A DNA stretch of 7,762 nt from Gemmatimonadota bacterium (GTDB taxonomy: Bacteria; Gemmatimonadota; Gemmatimonadetes; Gemmatimonadales; GWC2-71-9). The position numbers were made by a program, and so were the translations under genes. The notes below the pieces were generated by a model. It was not told where the DNA came from. It did not search any database and worked only from the letters and a program-made list of their open reading frames with translations. Below, in pieces: positions 5,993 through 7,762 of the stretch (the first letter of the stretch is position 1; the number at the start of each line of letters is the position of its first letter). The DNA lies in the NCBI GenBank assembly GCA_003220975.1, contig QHTX01000131.1:9204-16965 (forward strand), written 5' to 3'.

Positions 5993-7542
5993 CGCGGCTG
6001 CAGTCGGCGAACGTGCGCCGCGAGAGAGTCCGCCGCCGCAGTGTTCCCCAAGCGCCGGGCCGCGGCGGCTTCCGCGGCATAGTGTCCGCGACAACCCTTG
6101 CACAGGGCATCGAAGCGCCCCAGCAGCGAGTCCGCCAGGGCGGGACGTCCCAGCGCCAGCGCCGCATGCGCCGCCTTCAGGTAAGGCCGGGGGTCGTCCG
6201 GGTAGATCGACGAGGCCGTCGTGGCGGCCTCGAAGGCCTTCGCGGGCCGCGCCTGGTCGAGGTATATCGTCGCCATGATCATCGGCCCGACGTAGGACCG
6301 CGGCGAGTCTTCGAGGATGCTCAGCGTCAGGGACATGTTGCTGCGCCACACGGGCACCCGCAGCGCGGTGCGTGCGCCCCCTGCCACTGCCATCGCGCCG
6401 ACGACGAGCCCGAGCGCGCGACCGCGCAGATTGCGCGCGAGCCCCGCTACTGCCAACGCGAGGCCTACCGAGGGCAGATACTGCGTCCGCTCGGCGACGA
6501 CGACGCCGATCGGAAACAAGAAATTCGCGACCGGCGCGTAAGCCAGAGCCATCCAAGCAAGCCCGTACGCTTCGAGTCGCCGCTGGCGGCGCCAAGCGAG
6601 CGCCAGCAGGGCGACCCATGTCGCGAGCACTAGCAACCCCAGCCCGAAGCGCCACTCGAGCGGGGAGGGCACCGTGGTGCGCTCGCCCGGCGAGTAGTCG
6701 GCGCGCAGCGCGAGTGGGAAGAGCAGCAGACGCGCCACGTCCGCGAGCGCCGCCACCGCCGTCAAGCGGACTTGCAACGGGCTGGCGCGCTGGAAGGCGG
6801 CGGCCAAATCGTGCGACCGCGCGTACGGATGCAGCACGACTTCCCGCACCGTGAGGCACACCAGGCCCGCCAGCAGCCAGCAGACCGCGTACGTCACCAT
6901 GCGCCGGCGCGGCGGACGCCGCAGGCTCTCTCCCCCCCCGCCCCCCTCGCCCCCCGCGCCCCCCGCGCCCCCCGCGCCCAACAGCCCCCACCCGGCGACG
7001 ACCAGCGCCGGCGCGACTACTGCCACCTCCTTGCTGAGCAGTCCGAGCGCCCAGCACACCGCGCTCCAGACCGGCCGATCCGCTTCCACCGCCGCGTACA
7101 CCGCGAGCAGCGTGAACGCCGCGGCCATCAGTTCGGCCCGCCCCACGACGTTGGCGACCGCTTCGACATGCACCGGGTGCACCGCGAAAAGCATCCCCGC
7201 CACGAGCGCCGCCGCATCACCCGCCCAGCGCCGGGCGAGCACCGCGACGAGCGCACTCACACCGGCGTGCCACGACAGGTTCACGACGTGAAACCACGCG
7301 GCGCCGCCGATGTGCCAATCCAGCACGTACGTGAGCAGCGTGAGCGGGCGATACAGATACCCGCCCACGAACGGCGGCCAGTAAGGGCTGGCGAAGGCGG
7401 TGGCGAGCCCGGCCCACGTCTGGACGAGGGGATTCCCGAGAACGATGACTTGATCGTCCCAGACGAACTCGTTCCAGAGCGCGCCCAGGTACACGATCAC
7501 GGCGCAGGCGGCGACGGCGAGATAGACGCTCCTAGCGCGCAC
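5989..7542 (-). CDS. TMTC-like multi-pass membrane protein, putative O-glycosyltransferase, paralogue 2
   Basis: A 517-aa paralogue of the next gene, similar along its whole length (about half of residues by eye). It has WDD (28-30), YLYRPLTLLTY (62-72), HPVHVEAVANVVGRAE (122-137), LLSKEVA (168-174), ERTQYLPSVG, and a C-terminal TPR-like part with CKGC (481-484). GTG at 7542 is chosen because it aligns with the ATG of the paralogue and overlaps the upstream gene by 11 nt; the open frame reaches 7641, but that part lies inside the upstream gene and lacks homology. A loop at about 189-205 is expanded into a Gly/Ala run absent from the paralogue, encoded by three 9-bp repeats and a run of eight G on the coding strand. 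The frame is intact on both sides. The lipid donor and acceptor substrate are unknown. Confidence 0.87.
   Translation of the reverse strand: MRARSVYLAVAACAVIVYLGALWNEFVWDDQVIVLGNPLVQTWAGLATAFASPYWPPFVGGYLYRPLTLLTYVLDWHIGGAAWFHVVNLSWHAGVSALVAVLARRWAGDAAALVAGMLFAVHPVHVEAVANVVGRAELMAAAFTLLAVYAAVEADRPVWSAVCWALGLLSKEVAVVAPALVVAGWGLLGAGGAGGAGGEGGGGGESLRRPPRRRMVTYAVCWLLAGLVCLTVREVVLHPYARSHDLAAAFQRASPLQVRLTAVAALADVARLLLFPLALRADYSPGERTTVPSPLEWRFGLGLLVLATWVALLALAWRRQRRLEAYGLAWMALAYAPVANFLFPIGVVVAERTQYLPSVGLALAVAGLARNLRGRALGLVVGAMAVAGGARTALRVPVWRSNMSLTLSILEDSPRSYVGPMIMATIYLDQARPAKAFEAATTASSIYPDDPRPYLKAAHAALALGRPALADSLLGRFDALCKGCRGHYAAEAAAARRLGNTAAADSLAAHVRRLQPR
6932..6976. repeat. Low-complexity C/G tract with three 9-bp repeats inside paralogue 2
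   Basis: Plus strand: C8 (6932-6939), G, C6 (6941-6946), TCG, then CCCCCCGCG three times (6950-6958, 6959-6967, 6968-6976). It encodes a Gly/Ala run in a loop of the membrane protein. The 9-bp units change length in frame; slippage in the C8 run would shift the frame. Confidence 0.85.
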
Positions 7543-7762
7543 GATGCACCACGAAGATCGTCGCGCCGTCGGGCCAACGGCGCACGATCCCGAGCCAGCC
7601 AGGGTAGGTGGCGAGCAGACGCTCCAGCTCCTCCTTTCCATCCGCCTGGTTTCCCGCGAGCAGGACGTGCGTCACGCCCTGGCGCTCGAGGTAAGCGCGG
7701 TGCACGGGGGGTGGAGGCTCGATCACGTGCGCGCCCCAATAGCTAGAGATGTAAAGCGGGAC
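7532..7762 (-). CDS. C-terminal end of an unidentified protein, possibly a membrane glycosyltransferase (5' end beyond the window)
   Basis: Seventy-six codons are open from the window edge to TAG at 7532. The visible part includes YISSYWGAHV, HRAYLERQGVTHVLLAG and a final WPDGATIFVVHRAR. The pattern of a 'GVTHVLL' strand, a helix, and a closing strand of the type 'G..IF.V.R' is common at the soluble C-terminus of ArnT/PMT-like membrane glycosyltransferases, but this is too short to be sure. No membrane segment is visible. An in-frame GTG at 7726 could be mistaken for the start, but the frame continues upstream of it without a stop. It overlaps the following TMTC-like gene by 11 nt, so the two are probably cotranscribed and may act in one pathway. 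Confidence 0.6.
   Translation of the reverse strand, partial: VPLYISSYWGAHVIEPPPPVHRAYLERQGVTHVLLAGNQADGKEELERLLATYPGWLGIVRRWPDGATIFVVHRAR

Noticed and set aside
4493..7057. A single 854-aa minus-strand protein
   Set aside because: Residues before the ATG at 5992 are low-complexity Arg/Gly/Ala from the wrong frame of the neighbouring paralogue, whose own frame carries all the family motifs.

Overview
This is a GC-rich bacterial chromosomal window in which every supported gene lies on the minus strand, so the text below follows transcription from the right end of the window to the left. It holds a type IV pilus gene cluster next to a set of membrane glycosyltransferase-like genes. The pilin N-terminal sequence, the high GC content and the gene order resemble Gemmatimonadota or another deep-branching GC-rich soil or sediment lineage. 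That placement comes from recollection of family sequences and is not proven here.

Right part (7762 down to 4493): the C-terminal end of an unidentified protein, possibly a membrane glycosyltransferase, is followed by two tandem paralogues of about 500 aa. The three reading frames overlap by 11 and 4 nt, so they look like one translationally coupled operon. Both paralogues carry the motif set of TMTC-type proteins (WDD in the first loop, YRPLT, HPVHVEAVAN.VGRAE, a lysine-glutamate loop, ERT.YLPS, short C-terminal TPR-like helices). Animal TMTC proteins are O-mannosyltransferases.

Middle part (4492 down to 3131): two nearly identical 138-aa type IV pilins lie in tandem. Each has a recognisable sigma-54 (-24/-12) promoter, and the -12 GC of each begins exactly 58 nt from the first base of its start codon although the leader sequences have diverged. 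Each is followed by the same hairpin. The U-tract is intact only in the downstream copy.

Left part (3113 down to 1): a two-TM histidine kinase and an NtrC/PilR-family sigma-54 activator overlap by ATGA, and a GspH/FimT-type minor pseudopilin runs off the left edge. A two-tier palindromic repeat is present twice. One copy lies in frame inside the linker of the activator. The other forms the last codons of the kinase and the ribosome-binding region of the activator.

Working model (inference): the kinase senses pilin or another signal in the membrane, the PilR-like activator drives both pilin genes through sigma-54, and the TMTC-like enzymes may glycosylate the Ser/Thr-rich exported pilins. The glycosylation link rests only on gene neighbourhood and family knowledge.
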